64,000 nt of DNA from Gilliamella apis (GCF_002142155.1 NZ_NASD01000005.1:1-64000), one strand, 5' to 3'. Shown: positions 1 through 10,308, numbered from the stretch's first letter. Numbers and translations are program-made. The notes: generated by a model not told the origin, from the letters alone.

Positions 1-185
1 ATCATAATCAGTTGTTTTTTCGATAAATAAATAACTAATTGTTTATTTTTTATATATAAAGTAATAAATATAGTTTTTTATATTTATTATAGACCCTACA
101 ATCACAAAGGATTACAATATGGCTCGCTAAAATCGCGGATTTAAACCCGTTTTCATTTTAACAATTAAATATAGCTGAGTTATTG
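1..185. other. AT-rich region upstream of miaB
   Basis: No gene is recognised here. The first 90 bases are almost pure A/T. At 119-130 there is an ATG-GCT-CGC-TAA micro-ORF preceded by an AAAGGA that resembles a ribosome binding site. The miaB promoter should lie in this stretch, but no box is convincing enough to place. Confidence 0.4.
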
Positions 186-1613
186 ATGAGCAAAAAATTA
201 CATATCAAAACTTGGGGCTGTCAAATGAACGAATATGATTCAACTAAAATGGCAGATCTCCTTGAATCCACCCATGGTTTAACCTTAACAGAAAATGCCG
301 AAGAAGCAGATATTTTATTATTAAATACCTGTTCTATTCGAGAAAAAGCCCAAGAAAAAGTTTTTCACCAACTAGGTCGTTGGAAAAATTTAAAACAACA
401 TAACCCTAATATTATTATTGGTGTTGGTGGTTGTGTCGCATCACAAGAAGGTGCCCATATTCGTAAACGAGCGCCTTTTGTTGATATTATTTTTGGACCA
501 CAAACCTTTCACCGTCTGCCTGATATGATTGAACAGATCCGCAGTGGTAATGGCCAGCATGTTGTTGATGTTAGTTTTCCTGAAATTGAAAAATTTGACC
601 GTTTACCGGAACCTCGCAGTGAAGGTCCAACGGCATTTGTATCCATAATGGAAGGATGTAACAAATACTGTACTTATTGTGTGGTACCTTACACCCGTGG
701 TGAAGAAGTAAGCCGACCTTGTGATGATGTTATTTATGAAATAGCACAACTGGCTGAACAAGGTGTACGTGAAGTGAATTTACTGGGTCAAAATGTTAAC
801 GCTTATCGTGGACCAACTTTTGATGGTGATATTTGTTCATTCGCTGAGTTATTGCGTTTAGTGGCTGCCATTGATGGTATTGATCGTATTCGTTTTACCA
901 CTAGCCATCCAATTGAATTTACAGATGACATTATTGATGTTTATCGTGATACGCCTGAACTGGTTAACTTTTTACATTTACCAGTACAAAGTGGTTCTGA
1001 TCGCGTATTGAACTTGATGAAACGAACACATACTGCAATTGAATATAAATCAATTATTCGTAAATTACGTAAAGTTCGCCCAGATATTCAAATCAGTTCT
1101 GATTTTATTGTTGGTTTCCCGGGTGAAACACAAGAAGATTTTGAACAAACTATGAAATTGATCGCTGATGTTAATTTTGACTTAAGTTATAGCTTTGTTT
1201 ATTCAGCTCGTCCGGGTACGCCTGCTGCGGAAATGGAAGATAATGTTTCTGAAGAAGAGAAAAAACAACGGCTCTATATTCTTCAAGAACGTATTAATCA
1301 ACAAGCTATGCAATTTAGTCGTCGCATGTTAAATACCGTACAACGTATTTTAGTTGAAGGTCCATCTAAAAAGGATCTTATGGAATTAACCGGCCGAACA
1401 GAAAACAATCGAATTGTTAATTTTGCTGGCAATCCAGATATGATTGGTAAATTTGTTGATGTTGAAATTACCGATGTTTATCCTAACTCATTGCGTGGTA
1501 AAGTAGTGAGAACTGAAGATCAGATGGATCTACGGGTTAGTGAATCACCAATTTCAGTTATTTCGCGAACTCGTAAAGAAAATAATTTAGGCGTTGGTAT
1601 TTATCAACCATAA
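186..1613 (+). CDS. miaB: tRNA-2-methylthio-N6-dimethylallyladenosine synthase MiaB
   Basis: This radical-SAM methylthiotransferase adds the methylthio group to i6A at position 37 of tRNAs reading UNN codons. The N-terminal UPF0004 domain carries the three auxiliary-cluster cysteines (about C12, C49, C83). The radical-SAM CxxxCxxC motif is in [10 protein letters not shown] (C158, C162, C165). A TRAM-like domain follows at the C-terminus. The length of 475 aa matches the E. coli enzyme (474 aa). The ATG at 186 is chosen over the adjacent in-frame TTG at 183 because [13 protein letters not shown] aligns with the family N-terminus. In E. coli, as here, miaB lies upstream of ybeZ (phoH-like). Confidence 0.96.
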   Translation: MSKKLHIKTWGCQMNEYDSTKMADLLESTHGLTLTENAEEADILLLNTCSIREKAQEKVFHQLGRWKNLKQHNPNIIIGVGGCVASQEGAHIRKRAPFVDIIFGPQTFHRLPDMIEQIRSGNGQHVVDVSFPEIEKFDRLPEPRSEGPTAFVSIMEGCNKYCTYCVVPYTRGEEVSRPCDDVIYEIAQLAEQGVREVNLLGQNVNAYRGPTFDGDICSFAELLRLVAAIDGIDRIRFTTSHPIEFTDDIIDVYRDTPELVNFLHLPVQSGSDRVLNLMKRTHTAIEYKSIIRKLRKVRPDIQISSDFIVGFPGETQEDFEQTMKLIADVNFDLSYSFVYSARPGTPAAEMEDNVSEEEKKQRLYILQERINQQAMQFSRRMLNTVQRILVEGPSKKDLMELTGRTENNRIVNFAGNPDMIGKFVDVEITDVYPNSLRGKVVRTEDQMDLRVSESPISVISRTRKENNLGVGIYQP

Positions 1614-1679
1614 TTATACAAATAGAAGTGTAATTTAATTAATAATTAAAGATGATAATTTATAAATAAGGAATATTAA

Positions 1680-2153
1680 ATGTTTATTGTATTTGGTACA
1701 AAAGGACGTGAAGTTAATGAACATACAGGGCAATTTAATTGCCCAAACTGTTGTGCTCAGCAAAATATTGCTGGTGATCAAAAACAACATCAGTATACGC
1801 AAATAAAGGTAGCTAAATATTTTACACTATTTTTTATTCCTATTTTTAGTTTTCAAACTTTAGGTCGATATATTAAATGTCAACACTGTAATTCTGACTT
1901 TAATGAAAGTGTTTTAACTTATATACCACCTACATTTGAACAGCAAGTGGCATCTTATGTTGAGCAAGAGTTAAAAAGTGGTACACCTATCACGATGGTT
2001 ATCAATAAGTTGAAAAGCCAAGGATTAGATAATAATCAGGCAACTAGTGCTGTGAATAATATAGTTGGTGACGATATAGTGACTTGTCATCATTGCCATA
2101 TGGATTTTTTAAAAGGTGTTGAAAAATGTTCTTTATGTGAAGAGCGTATTTAG
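1680..2153 (+). CDS. Small zinc-ribbon protein of unknown function
   Basis: A 157-aa protein with an N-terminal zinc ribbon of the zinc_ribbon_15 type: CPNC at residues 21-24 and CQHC at 67-70, separated by a hydrophobic FFIPIF stretch. A second CxxC pair lies at the extreme C-terminus (C136/C139 and C150/C153). Residues 95-130 look like a small helical bundle, possibly UBA-like. The start is supported by AAGGA eight bases before the ATG. It sits between miaB and phoH, where E. coli has no gene, so it is either an extra operon member or an insertion. Function unknown; nucleic-acid or protein binding is a guess. Confidence 0.7.
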   Translation: MFIVFGTKGREVNEHTGQFNCPNCCAQQNIAGDQKQHQYTQIKVAKYFTLFFIPIFSFQTLGRYIKCQHCNSDFNESVLTYIPPTFEQQVASYVEQELKSGTPITMVINKLKSQGLDNNQATSAVNNIVGDDIVTCHHCHMDFLKGVEKCSLCEERI

Positions 2154-2184
2154 TCATTAACCTGAATAATTAGAGGACTTATCA

Positions 2185-3198
2185 TTGAATATTACGACCC
2201 ATGAAACTATGCTAGAACCAGCAGATAATCAGCGACTTAATAGTCTTTGTGGTCCTTATGATGACAATATTAAACAACTTGAACGTCGTTTAGGGATTGA
2301 AATAAATCATCGTGGTAATCTCTTTGCCATCACTGGTGATACCATCTGTGTAAAAGCTGCATCTGAAATATTACAATCGCTATATAAGCAAACTAAACAA
2401 AAAGATAATATTATCGATATTGAACCTGAGCAGATACATTTAGCCATTAAAGAATCTGGTGCATTAGAAAAAGCCAAAGAGCATCTTCCTGCCTATGTTG
2501 ATCTGCATGGTAGTAAGCAAGTCATGATAAAAACCAAACGTGGAGTAATAAAACCACGTACACCTAATCAGGCTCAATATATTGCTCATGTATTAGATTA
2601 TGATATTTCTTTTGGTATTGGTCCGGCTGGCACCGGAAAAACCTATTTAGCGGTAGCCGCAGCGGTTGATGCACTAGAAAAACAGCAAATTAGACGTATC
2701 GTTTTAACTCGTCCTGCGGTTGAAGCCGGCGAAAAACTAGGTTTTTTACCTGGTGATTTAAGTCAAAAAGTCGATCCTTATTTACGTCCACTTTATGATG
2801 CATTGTTTGAAATGCTTGGTTTTGAAAAAGTTGAAAAACTAATTGAAAAAAGTGTTATTGAAGTTGCTCCATTAGCCTATATGCGTGGGCGTACACTTAA
2901 TGATGCTTTTATTATTCTTGATGAAAGCCAAAATACCACAATTGAGCAAATGAAGATGTTTTTAACGCGTATTGGTTTTAATTCTAAAGCGGTAATTACT
3001 GGTGATATTACGCAAATTGATTTACCGCGTCACCAAAAATCAGGATTACGCCATGCTATCGAAGTCTTAAGCGAAGTTGATGATATTAGTTTTAATTTTT
3101 TCAAGAGTGAAGATGTCGTTCGCCATCCTGTCGTAGCTAGAATTGTTAATGCTTATGAAAAATGGGAACAACAAGAACACAAGCAACAACACTCATAA
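2185..3198 (+). CDS. ybeZ: PhoH-family ATPase YbeZ (PhoL)
   Basis: A 337-aa PhoH-like P-loop ATPase/RNA-associated protein of the kind that acts near YbeY in ribosome and RNA quality control. Walker A GPAGTGKT is at residues 146-153 and a Walker B-type FIILDES follows about 95 residues later. The start is TTG at 2185: MNITTHETMLEPADN aligns with the E. coli N-terminus, and GAGGA lies seven bases upstream. The usual partner ybeY is not next in line; mrdA follows instead, so the common phoH-ybeY pair is separated here. Confidence 0.93.
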   Translation: MNITTHETMLEPADNQRLNSLCGPYDDNIKQLERRLGIEINHRGNLFAITGDTICVKAASEILQSLYKQTKQKDNIIDIEPEQIHLAIKESGALEKAKEHLPAYVDLHGSKQVMIKTKRGVIKPRTPNQAQYIAHVLDYDISFGIGPAGTGKTYLAVAAAVDALEKQQIRRIVLTRPAVEAGEKLGFLPGDLSQKVDPYLRPLYDALFEMLGFEKVEKLIEKSVIEVAPLAYMRGRTLNDAFIILDESQNTTIEQMKMFLTRIGFNSKAVITGDITQIDLPRHQKSGLRHAIEVLSEVDDISFNFFKSEDVVRHPVVARIVNAYEKWEQQEHKQQHS

Positions 3199-3208
3199 AC
3201 AGAATTTA

Positions 3209-3224
3209 GAGGAGTTATATTATC
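3209..3224 (+). promoter_or_regulatory. Ribosome binding site pointing to a non-AUG start of mrdA
   Basis: GAGGAG at 3209-3214 is a strong Shine-Dalgarno sequence eleven bases after the phoH stop. No ATG, GTG or TTG lies at a workable distance in the PBP2 frame. The codons at the right distance are ATT (3219, 4-base spacing) and ATC (3222, 7-base spacing). The nearest accepted start, TTG 3288, is 73 bases away. Confidence 0.7.
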
Positions 3225-5168
3225 TCTATTTCAGGTAAAACAAAAAAGGGCAATATTCGCGATCACTCAGCAGAAACAAACTTATTTTTGCGTAGAGCGT
3301 TGTTTGCATTTGTGGTAATTATTCTTTTAATTTTTGTGTTATTAGCCAATTTAGCTGATCTACAAATTTCAAACTTTAGTTATTACAGTACCAAATCAAA
3401 CAACAATCGTATTGAAATTATCCCTATTCCTCCTAGTCGCGGTATGATTTATGATCGTAATGGTACGCCATTGGCGATAAATAATATTACCTATCAACTT
3501 AATATTGTTCCTGATAAAACCAAAAACCTTAACGAACAGTTTGAACAGTTAAAAACGATTGTTGATTTAACTGATGAAGATATTGAGAATTTCCAAAAGG
3601 AACGCCGTAATTATCGGGCTCATCGTCCCGTACCACTAAAAGAAAATCTAACCGAAAAACAAATAGCACGTTTTATTGTTGATCAGCATCGCTTTCCGTT
3701 TGTGTCGATTGTTAAAATTCAACATCGATATTATCCGTATGGCGCTTCACTTACCCATATTCTTGGCTATATATCTAAAATAAATACTCAAGATAAACAA
3801 CGTTTAGAAGAAGAAAATAAAGCCAGCGATTATGTGGCTACTTTTAACATTGGTAAAATGGGGATTGAACGGTATTACGAAGATGTTTTACATGGTACGG
3901 CTGGTAATGAAAAGGTTGAAGTAAACAGCCGAGGTCGTATTGTTCGCTTACTTGAACAACATCCACCACAAGCCGGTGAAGATATCTATTTATCCATCAA
4001 CCTAAAATTACAACTCTATATTGAATCACTGCTTGCTGGCCGAAAAGCATCAGTTGTTGCTATTGATCCCAATAATGGTGAAGTATTAGCAATGGTGTCT
4101 AGCCCTAGTTATGATTCAAATGATTTTGTTGGTGGTATTTCCAGTAAAAAATATAGTGAGTTACTTAATGATCCAAGTAAACCGCTATTTAACCGAGCTT
4201 TACTTGGTGCTTATCCTCCTGCTTCAACGGTAAAACCATTTATTTCGATAGCCGCTTTAAGTGAAGGTGTCGTTTCACCGAAAAGTGTGGTTAATGATCC
4301 TGGCTGGTGGCAATTACCCGGTACAGAAAGACGCTATCGAGATTGGCTAAAATGGGGGCACGGCCATGTTGATGTATTACGAGCAATTGAAGAATCGGTG
4401 GATACCTATTTTTACCAAGTTGCTTATGATATGGGTATTGATCGCCTAAATTTATGGATGACTAAGTTTGGTTATGGTGAGCGTACCGGCATTGATATTT
4501 CGGCTAATGAAGAGACTCGTGCGGTTATGCCAAGTCGCGAATGGAAATTAAAGCGGCATAAAAAATCTTGGTTACAAGGTGACACCATTCCGGTTGGTAT
4601 AGGTCAAGGTTATTGGACTGCCACACCTATGCAAATGGCTAAAGCCTTAACCACATTAATTAATAATGGTAAAACTTTTACGCCACACTTTTTACTCTAT
4701 AAAAAAAGTGACATTATTAATACTAATCAGAATCAACCAACTATTGATCCCGAAAAATATGTTGAAACTAATAGCCTAGTTGATGTTAATCCAGCCTATT
4801 GGGCATTAGCTAAAGAAGGTATGCATCGAGTTATGTTTGGTGCTCGAGGTACTGCACGTAAAGTTTATGCTGGTGCTAAATATCAAGCAGCAGGTAAGTC
4901 AGGTACCGCTCAAGTTTATGGTTTAAAAGAAAACGAAACTTATAATGCCCATAAAATACCCGAACATTTACGTGACCATGCCTTATTTATCGCTTATGCA
5001 CCTTATGATAAACCGAAAATAGCGCTAGCTATAGTCCTTGAAAATGGTGGCGGTGGTAGCTCCAATGGCGGTGCAGTAGCCCGTAAAATATTGGATTATT
5101 ATCTTGAGGGTGATAACTCAACAGAATTAGATGATGCATCATCATCGACGACAGGACATGAAGATTAA
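3222..5168 (+). CDS. mrdA: Peptidoglycan transpeptidase PBP2 (non-AUG start likely)
   Basis: This inner-membrane transpeptidase of the elongasome cross-links side-wall peptidoglycan with RodA. A single N-terminal membrane anchor is followed by a dimerisation domain and a transpeptidase domain with STVK (PPASTVKPF), SVDT in place of SxN, and KSGT. The first conventional start is TTG at 3288, but it has no ribosome binding site and would remove a conserved cytoplasmic tail. The frame stays open upstream to a TAG at 3207. The extra residues ([13 protein letters not shown]) align with E. coli NSFRDYTAESALF. GAGGAG at 3209-3214 points to ATC 3222 or ATT 3219 as the start. From 3222 the protein is 648 aa, against 633 in E. 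coli. Confidence 0.9.
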   Translation: MSISGKTKKGNIRDHSAETNLFLRRALFAFVVIILLIFVLLANLADLQISNFSYYSTKSNNNRIEIIPIPPSRGMIYDRNGTPLAINNITYQLNIVPDKTKNLNEQFEQLKTIVDLTDEDIENFQKERRNYRAHRPVPLKENLTEKQIARFIVDQHRFPFVSIVKIQHRYYPYGASLTHILGYISKINTQDKQRLEEENKASDYVATFNIGKMGIERYYEDVLHGTAGNEKVEVNSRGRIVRLLEQHPPQAGEDIYLSINLKLQLYIESLLAGRKASVVAIDPNNGEVLAMVSSPSYDSNDFVGGISSKKYSELLNDPSKPLFNRALLGAYPPASTVKPFISIAALSEGVVSPKSVVNDPGWWQLPGTERRYRDWLKWGHGHVDVLRAIEESVDTYFYQVAYDMGIDRLNLWMTKFGYGERTGIDISANEETRAVMPSREWKLKRHKKSWLQGDTIPVGIGQGYWTATPMQMAKALTTLINNGKTFTPHFLLYKKSDIINTNQNQPTIDPEKYVETNSLVDVNPAYWALAKEGMHRVMFGARGTARKVYAGAKYQAAGKSGTAQVYGLKENETYNAHKIPEHLRDHALFIAYAPYDKPKIALAIVLENGGGGSSNGGAVARKILDYYLEGDNSTELDDASSSTTGHED

Positions 5169-5170
5169 TT

Positions 5171-6277
5171 ATGAACAATATTAAGAAATCTTTTTGGCAA
5201 AAGATACATATCGATCCACTTTTTTGCTTATTTATAACCTTACTACTTGGTTATAGCCTTTATATTTTATGGAGTGCTAGTGGCCAAAATGTAGATATGA
5301 TGCAAAAACGAGTTATCCAAATAATTCTTGGTTTTTTTGTGATGATTGTTTTTGCCCAAATTTCACCGCGAAGCTATGAACAGTGGGCACCTTATCTCTA
5401 TATTGCCTGTATTATTATATTACTATTAGTTGATATTTTCGGTTATACCAGTAAAGGTGCTCAGCGTTGGTTAGATTTAGGCGTCATTCGTTTTCAACCG
5501 TCAGAAATTGCTAAAATTGCCGTGCCATTAATGGTAGCTAAGTTTATTCATCGTGATGGCTGTCCACCACCGCTTAAAACAACTTTGCAAACATTAGCTA
5601 TTATTGGCGTACCTACCTTATTAGTAGCAATGCAACCCGATTTAGGAACGGCTATTTTAATTATTATGTCGGGTATTTTTATTATCTTTTTGGCTGGGAT
5701 TAACTGGCGATTTATTCTTGTTGCTTTGATATTGATCGCCATATTTTTACCGATTATGTGGTTTTATTTAATGCATGATTATCAACGTGAACGAGTATTA
5801 ACATTATTTAATCCTGAGCGTGATCCTAATGGAGCTGGTTATCATATTTTGCAATCGAAAACCGCGATAGGATCGGGAGGAATATGGGGTAAAGGTTGGC
5901 TTGAAGGTACGCAATCTCAGTTAGAATTTTTACCGGAAAGACATACTGACTTTATCTTTTCAGTTATCGCTGAAGAGTTTGGTTTTATTGGCTCTATTGT
6001 TTTGTTAGTCTTGTTCTTATGTTTAATTATACGTGGATTAATTATTGCCGCACAGGCACAAACGACGTTTGGACGAATACTGTCTGGTGGTTTGATTTTA
6101 GTATTTTTTGTCTATGTATTTATTAATATTGGTATGGTCAGTGGAATCTTACCAGTAGTTGGTGTACCATTACCACTAATAAGTTATGGTGGCTCTTCTC
6201 TGGTCGTTTTAATGGCAAGTTTTGGCATTATGATGTCTATTCACACTCATCGATACATGTTATCTAAAAACATTTAA
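5171..6277 (+). CDS. mrdB: Rod-shape SEDS glycosyltransferase RodA (MrdB)
   Basis: A 368-aa polytopic SEDS-family membrane protein that polymerises peptidoglycan glycan strands together with PBP2. About ten hydrophobic segments are visible. SEDS hallmarks include [24 protein letters not shown] and the C-terminal [13 protein letters not shown]. It starts two bases after the mrdA stop, so the two are translationally coupled in the order typical of the mrd operon. The size is as in E. coli (370 aa). Confidence 0.95.
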   Translation: MNNIKKSFWQKIHIDPLFCLFITLLLGYSLYILWSASGQNVDMMQKRVIQIILGFFVMIVFAQISPRSYEQWAPYLYIACIIILLLVDIFGYTSKGAQRWLDLGVIRFQPSEIAKIAVPLMVAKFIHRDGCPPPLKTTLQTLAIIGVPTLLVAMQPDLGTAILIIMSGIFIIFLAGINWRFILVALILIAIFLPIMWFYLMHDYQRERVLTLFNPERDPNGAGYHILQSKTAIGSGGIWGKGWLEGTQSQLEFLPERHTDFIFSVIAEEFGFIGSIVLLVLFLCLIIRGLIIAAQAQTTFGRILSGGLILVFFVYVFINIGMVSGILPVVGVPLPLISYGGSSLVVLMASFGIMMSIHTHRYMLSKNI

Positions 6278-6291
6278 CGGAATTTTTATAA

Positions 6292-7473
6292 ATGAAAAAG
6301 AAATTAAAATTATCTTTTGGTTTGTTGGCGCTTGCAATATGTTCTTCTGCCTCTGCAGAGATGGCATTTCCTATTCCAGCTATCCCACAATTAGATGCAG
6401 AAGCCTATATTTTAATCGATGCCAAATCTGGCGAAATCCTAGCGCAATATAATGCTGAACAACAACGTGATCCAGCAAGCTTAACTAAAATGATGACAAG
6501 TTATGTTGTTGGCCAAGCATTAGAATCAGGCCGTATTAAAAATGATGATATGGTGCTGATCAGTAAAGATGCATGGGCAACCGGTAACCCGGTTTTAAAA
6601 GGCTCATCATTGATGTTTTTAGAGGTTGGTAAAACAGTTTCGGTTGCCGATTTGAATAAAGGTATCATTATTCAATCGGGTAATGATGCATGTATCGCTA
6701 TGGCTGAACATGTTGCTGGTAGCCAAGGTGCTTTCGTTAATTTAATGAATGAATATGCCAAAAAAATTGGTTTACAACATACCCATTTTGAAACGGTGCA
6801 TGGCCTTGATGCACCCGGTCAGTATACAACAGCTAAAGATATGGCACTATTAGGTCAAGCTTTGATTCGTGACTTACCAACTGAATATGCTATCTATAAA
6901 GAAAAAGAGTTCACCTATAACTTGTCTAAACCACAATTGAATCGCAATGGTTTACTTTGGGATACAACTTTAAACGTAGATGGTATTAAAACCGGTCATA
7001 CTAATGCTGCTGGTTATAACCTTGTTGCATCAGCGGTTGATGGTAATACCCGTTTAATTTCAGCCGTGCTTGGTGGCCGAACCTTTAAAGGTCGTGAAGA
7101 AGAGAGTAAAAAATTACTCACTTGGGGATTCCGCTTCTTTGAAACGGCTAATCCAGTTAAGCCTAATGCGCCATTAGTAACAGAGTCAGTTTGGTATGGC
7201 GATGAAAACAAAGTAAATTTAGGGACTATTAATGGTGCTTATATTACTGTGCCAAAAGGCCGTTCAGCTGACGTTAAAGTACAATACACCATTGATGATT
7301 ACATCTATGCGCCAATTACCAAAGGTGCTGCGGTTGGTAAAATCCAATTTTTATTAGATGATAAAGTGATCAACGAACAACCTTTAGTTGCCCTTGAAAA
7401 TGTTGAAGAAGCAGGCTTCTTTGGTAATATTTGGGATTGGATAAGCTTACAATTCCATAAATTATTTAATTAA
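6292..7473 (+). CDS. dacA: D-alanyl-D-alanine carboxypeptidase PBP5
   Basis: This periplasmic DD-carboxypeptidase trims the terminal D-Ala of peptidoglycan stem peptides. It has a signal peptide of about 22 residues ending CSSASA|E, SLTK (S63-K66, catalytic serine), SGN (129-131) and KTG (233-235). A C-terminal beta-rich domain ends in an amphipathic helix ([14 protein letters not shown]) that anchors PBP5 to the membrane face. It follows rodA by 14 bases and closes the cell-elongation operon ahead of a strong terminator. rlpA, which lies between rodA and dacA in E. coli, is absent. Confidence 0.95.
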   Translation: MKKKLKLSFGLLALAICSSASAEMAFPIPAIPQLDAEAYILIDAKSGEILAQYNAEQQRDPASLTKMMTSYVVGQALESGRIKNDDMVLISKDAWATGNPVLKGSSLMFLEVGKTVSVADLNKGIIIQSGNDACIAMAEHVAGSQGAFVNLMNEYAKKIGLQHTHFETVHGLDAPGQYTTAKDMALLGQALIRDLPTEYAIYKEKEFTYNLSKPQLNRNGLLWDTTLNVDGIKTGHTNAAGYNLVASAVDGNTRLISAVLGGRTFKGREEESKKLLTWGFRFFETANPVKPNAPLVTESVWYGDENKVNLGTINGAYITVPKGRSADVKVQYTIDDYIYAPITKGAAVGKIQFLLDDKVINEQPLVALENVEEAGFFGNIWDWISLQFHKLFN

Positions 7474-7496
7474 TTTTTAAGTTATAATTAACTTGA

Positions 7497-7535
7497 ACCG
7501 TTGTGTAACGCAAAGCTACACAGCGGTTTTTTATT
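7497..7535 (+). terminator. Rho-independent terminator of the mrdAB-dacA operon
   Basis: An 11-bp stem (ACCGTTGTGTA / TACACAGCGGT, one G-T wobble) with a nine-base loop is followed by a T-tract (TTTTTTATT), 23 bases after the dacA stop. Confidence 0.88.
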
Positions 7536-7590
7536 ATCTCGTATAAGCAACTATTAGTTATATACATGGTTAATAACCTTTAATGTTAAG

Positions 7591-7622
7591 GCTAAAAAAC
7601 CTCGTTCCTCAAAATTTTTGTT
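7591..7622. repeat. Orphan half of a palindromic repeat also found near 19.27 kb
   Basis: The stretch around CCTCGTTCCTCAAAATTTTT matches 19265-19296 almost base for base (GCTAAAAAA, CC[T/C]CGTTCCTCAA, then a T-run). At 19 kb the sequence is one arm of a terminator hairpin; here no complementary arm is found nearby. It lies between the convergent dacA and fliR genes. Confidence 0.5.
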
Positions 7623-7658
7623 AAAAGATACCCCTAAATTTTATTAAGCTTAATTGGC

Positions 7659-8462
7659 TTAATTATTGGTGGCTGCAAGATAGATTAAAATTTGCGAAGT
7701 AGTTGAAAATATCTGTTCTAAAATAAATTCAACAAATGAAGGCAAGGAGGAAAATAAATAACTTAACATCATCAAGCCACATAATAAGGTAAGTGGATAG
7801 CCAACTACAAAAATTGATAACTGAGGGGTAATTCTATTTAATAACCCTAATGACAAATTAATAATCAGCAATAACGTCATTAATGGTAATGCCAACATAA
7901 CGCCATTACTAAATAATAGACCGGTTGTTTCGATTAAGGCTAAGTGACCGTTGGCCTTTAAAGGTGAAACGCTAATAGGAATAATCTCAAAGCTATTAGC
8001 TAATCCATACAGTAACCATAGATGGCCATCTAAGCTGAGAAATATCAACAAGGCAATAATGTTAATTAAACGTGACAGTACGGAAGTAGATGGTCCACCA
8101 ATAGGATCATAAAAGGTCGCCATGCCTAACCCCATTTGCATACCAATTAATTCACCGGCAAATCTTACCGTTAAAAAAGTAAGTTGTACGGTAAAACCGA
8201 TTATGATGCCAATCATGATTTGCTGGGCAATAACCCAGATACCGAGTAATGAATAAAGGCTAAGGTTGTCGTCTAACTTTGGTAACGGTAATAAAATGAC
8301 GATCAGCACTGCTAAACCGATTTTTAACCGATTTGGCACCTCTTTTTCACCGACAATAGGTGCGACCATAATTAGCGCTAAAATACGGGTAAAAGGCAGA
8401 AAACTTGATCGAACCCAAGCAAAAAAATCAATATTAAACAGATCGTGAATCGCGGTGTCCAT
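7659..8462 (-). CDS. fliR: Flagellar export gate protein FliR
   Basis: A 267-aa inner-membrane protein of the flagellar type III export gate, with about six to eight hydrophobic segments. With FliP and FliQ it forms the helical core channel through which rod, hook and filament proteins pass. It is the last gene of the minus-strand run fliLMNOPQR and lies five bases after fliQ. The GMQMGLGMA segment and the overall length fit the family. Confidence 0.94.
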   Translation of the reverse strand: MDTAIHDLFNIDFFAWVRSSFLPFTRILALIMVAPIVGEKEVPNRLKIGLAVLIVILLPLPKLDDNLSLYSLLGIWVIAQQIMIGIIIGFTVQLTFLTVRFAGELIGMQMGLGMATFYDPIGGPSTSVLSRLINIIALLIFLSLDGHLWLLYGLANSFEIIPISVSPLKANGHLALIETTGLLFSNGVMLALPLMTLLLIINLSLGLLNRITPQLSIFVVGYPLTLLCGLMMLSYLFSSLPSFVEFILEQIFSTTSQILIYLAATNN

Positions 8463-8467
8463 TAAGG

Positions 8468-8737
8468 TTAACTAGTTAAGTTAGGAATATCAGTAATAAC
8501 CAGACGGATATAATCGATCATAGTTGTCAGCATTGAGGGGCCTAAAATGATTAATACTAACACCACCGCTAAAATCTTAGGAATAAAAGATAAGGTCATT
8601 TCATTAATTTGAGTTGCCGCTTGTAACAAACTGATAATTAACCCAGTGACTAAGGCTGCGAGTAATAAAGGACCTGCAAGTGATGCGGCAACTTTGATTG
8701 CTTGAATGGCAAAATGGCTAATATATTCAGAAGGCAT
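8468..8737 (-). CDS. fliQ: Flagellar export gate protein FliQ
   Basis: An 89-aa protein of two transmembrane helices with the conserved LLQAATQINEMTLSFIPK connector typical of FliQ/SctS. It packs around the FliP-FliR core of the export gate. It lies between fliP and fliR in the standard order. Confidence 0.95.
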   Translation of the reverse strand: MPSEYISHFAIQAIKVAASLAGPLLLAALVTGLIISLLQAATQINEMTLSFIPKILAVVLVLIILGPSMLTTMIDYIRLVITDIPNLTS

Positions 8738-8758
8738 ATAATCCCTTTATTGTTGGCG

Positions 8759-9499
8759 TTAATTAAAAAAGCTTTGTGCTAATGAACCTAACAATAAATG
8801 CCAGCCATCAGCTAATACAAACAACATAATTTTAAAAGGTAGTGATACTGTTGCTGGTGGTACCATCATCATCCCTAATGCCATTAATGTACTGGCAACA
8901 ACTAAATCAATGACTAAAAAAGGAATAAACAGAGTAAAGCCAATTTGAAAAGCGGTTTTAAGTTCACTAACCACAAAAGCTGGGACTAAAACTCGTAGCG
9001 GGATATCTTCACGGGTTTGAATATCACCAGAATGGGACATATTAACAAATAGCGTTAAATCACTTTCACGAGTTTGGCTCAACATAAATTCACGCAATGG
9101 TTTGCTTGCCTCCATCAAACTTTGTTGCATAGTGATTTGTTGTTGAGAATAGGGAATATAAGCATCTTGATATATTTTATCCAATGTTGGTGACATAATA
9201 AAAAATGTCATAAATAGGGCAATACCTAAAATTAATTGATTAGGCGGTGCTGATTGGGTACCAAGTGCACTACGTAATAGCCCTAACACAATAATGATAC
9301 GAGTAAAACTCGTCATTAATAGTAATATAATTGGGATAAACGTCAGTAGGGTTAAAAAAACTAAAGTTTCAACTGGTAATGACCAAGTTTGCCCTTCTGG
9401 TAGTGAGGTTTGAGTAACAATTGTTAACGGTGATAATTCAGCATAACTATATTGGCTGGCCAGCAATAAGCTAAATAAAATAACAAGTTTTAACCGCAC
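8759..9499 (-). CDS. fliP: Flagellar export gate protein FliP
   Basis: A 246-aa export gate subunit with a cleavable signal peptide ([10 protein letters not shown]), a hydrophobic stretch containing [20 protein letters not shown] and PPNQLILG, and a C-terminal membrane region with [16 protein letters not shown]. FliP pentamers form the core channel with FliR. Seven bases separate it from fliO. Confidence 0.96.
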   Translation of the reverse strand: MRLKLVILFSLLLASQYSYAELSPLTIVTQTSLPEGQTWSLPVETLVFLTLLTFIPIILLLMTSFTRIIIVLGLLRSALGTQSAPPNQLILGIALFMTFFIMSPTLDKIYQDAYIPYSQQQITMQQSLMEASKPLREFMLSQTRESDLTLFVNMSHSGDIQTREDIPLRVLVPAFVVSELKTAFQIGFTLFIPFLVIDLVVASTLMALGMMMVPPATVSLPFKIMLFVLADGWHLLLGSLAQSFFN

Positions 9500-9505
9500 A
9501 ATTAA

Positions 9506-9907
9506 TCACACCTTTTTACTGTTTAGCACAGATTTTAATATCTGATTGAACAGATTATTTTTTGACTGTTGTTCAACGTCAACCGGTTCTGCGAATAACA
9601 TTTCAGTACGTTGTTCATTGATAGTATGGAGTAAAGTCATTTGTTGGGCTGTAACCCCGACCACCAGTAATTGATGGTCAACATAAACCAACATAATGCG
9701 ATCTTTGGCATTTATATTGTAAGTTGCTTTAACATCAATGAATTGCTTAGTAGATCTTTTCCAACCTAACCGTTTTATTAGCCAGGTTAAAACGAAAATA
9801 ATGGTGATAACACTAAAAAAGGCTATTCCTATTTGGCTATATAAACTTGATTCAGTAGGAATAGACGAAAAGTTTTGTATACCGGCGTTGATTGTTGATT
9901 CGCTCAT
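9506..9907 (-). CDS. fliO: Flagellar biosynthesis protein FliO
   Basis: A 133-aa protein with one transmembrane helix near residues 27-47 followed by a cytoplasmic domain (KDRIMLVYVDHQLLVVGVT), as in FliO, which helps FliP assemble. Sequence conservation is low, so the call rests on the single-helix topology and the position between fliN and fliP. Confidence 0.88.
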   Translation of the reverse strand: MSESTINAGIQNFSSIPTESSLYSQIGIAFFSVITIIFVLTWLIKRLGWKRSTKQFIDVKATYNINAKDRIMLVYVDHQLLVVGVTAQQMTLLHTINEQRTEMLFAEPVDVEQQSKNNLFNQILKSVLNSKKV

Positions 9908-9927
9908 GGTTATCTCATTAATGGTTA

Positions 9928-10308
9928 TTAACGACTTAATCTACGTACCCGTTCTGAAGGGGTAATAATATCGGTAATTCGTACACCATAATTGTCACCC
10001 ACCACCACGATCTCGCCTTGAGCAATTAAGTAACCGTTAATTAAAATATCTAATGGCTCACCAGCTAAACCATCTAAGGCGATAACAGATCCTTGAGTTA
10101 AATTTAATAGATCTTTAATGGCCATTTTGGTACGGCCAAGTTCAACACTTAAATTAACCGGAATATCTAAAATAAGATTAATATCTTGTTCTTTTACATT
10201 TGACGGTTGGGGTGAAAGGGTTTCAAAAATAGCTTCTGTTGTTACCGATTCTTCATCAGTTAAGTTAGTTGCTTGGCTATCATCACTGTTATTTGGCATA
10301 TCACTCAT
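9928..10308 (-). CDS. fliN: Flagellar motor switch protein FliN
   Basis: A 126-aa C-ring protein with an acidic, Ser/Thr-rich N-terminus and a C-terminal SpoA (surface presentation of antigens) domain (VNLSVELGRTKMAIKDLL ... GVRITDII). The start at 10308 (MSDMPNNSD) is preferred because GAAGGAG lies just upstream. A longer in-frame start at 10323 lacks a good site. The gene overlaps the fliM stop by eight bases, suggesting coupled translation. Confidence 0.94.
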   Translation of the reverse strand: MSDMPNNSDDSQATNLTDEESVTTEAIFETLSPQPSNVKEQDINLILDIPVNLSVELGRTKMAIKDLLNLTQGSVIALDGLAGEPLDILINGYLIAQGEIVVVGDNYGVRITDIITPSERVRRLSR

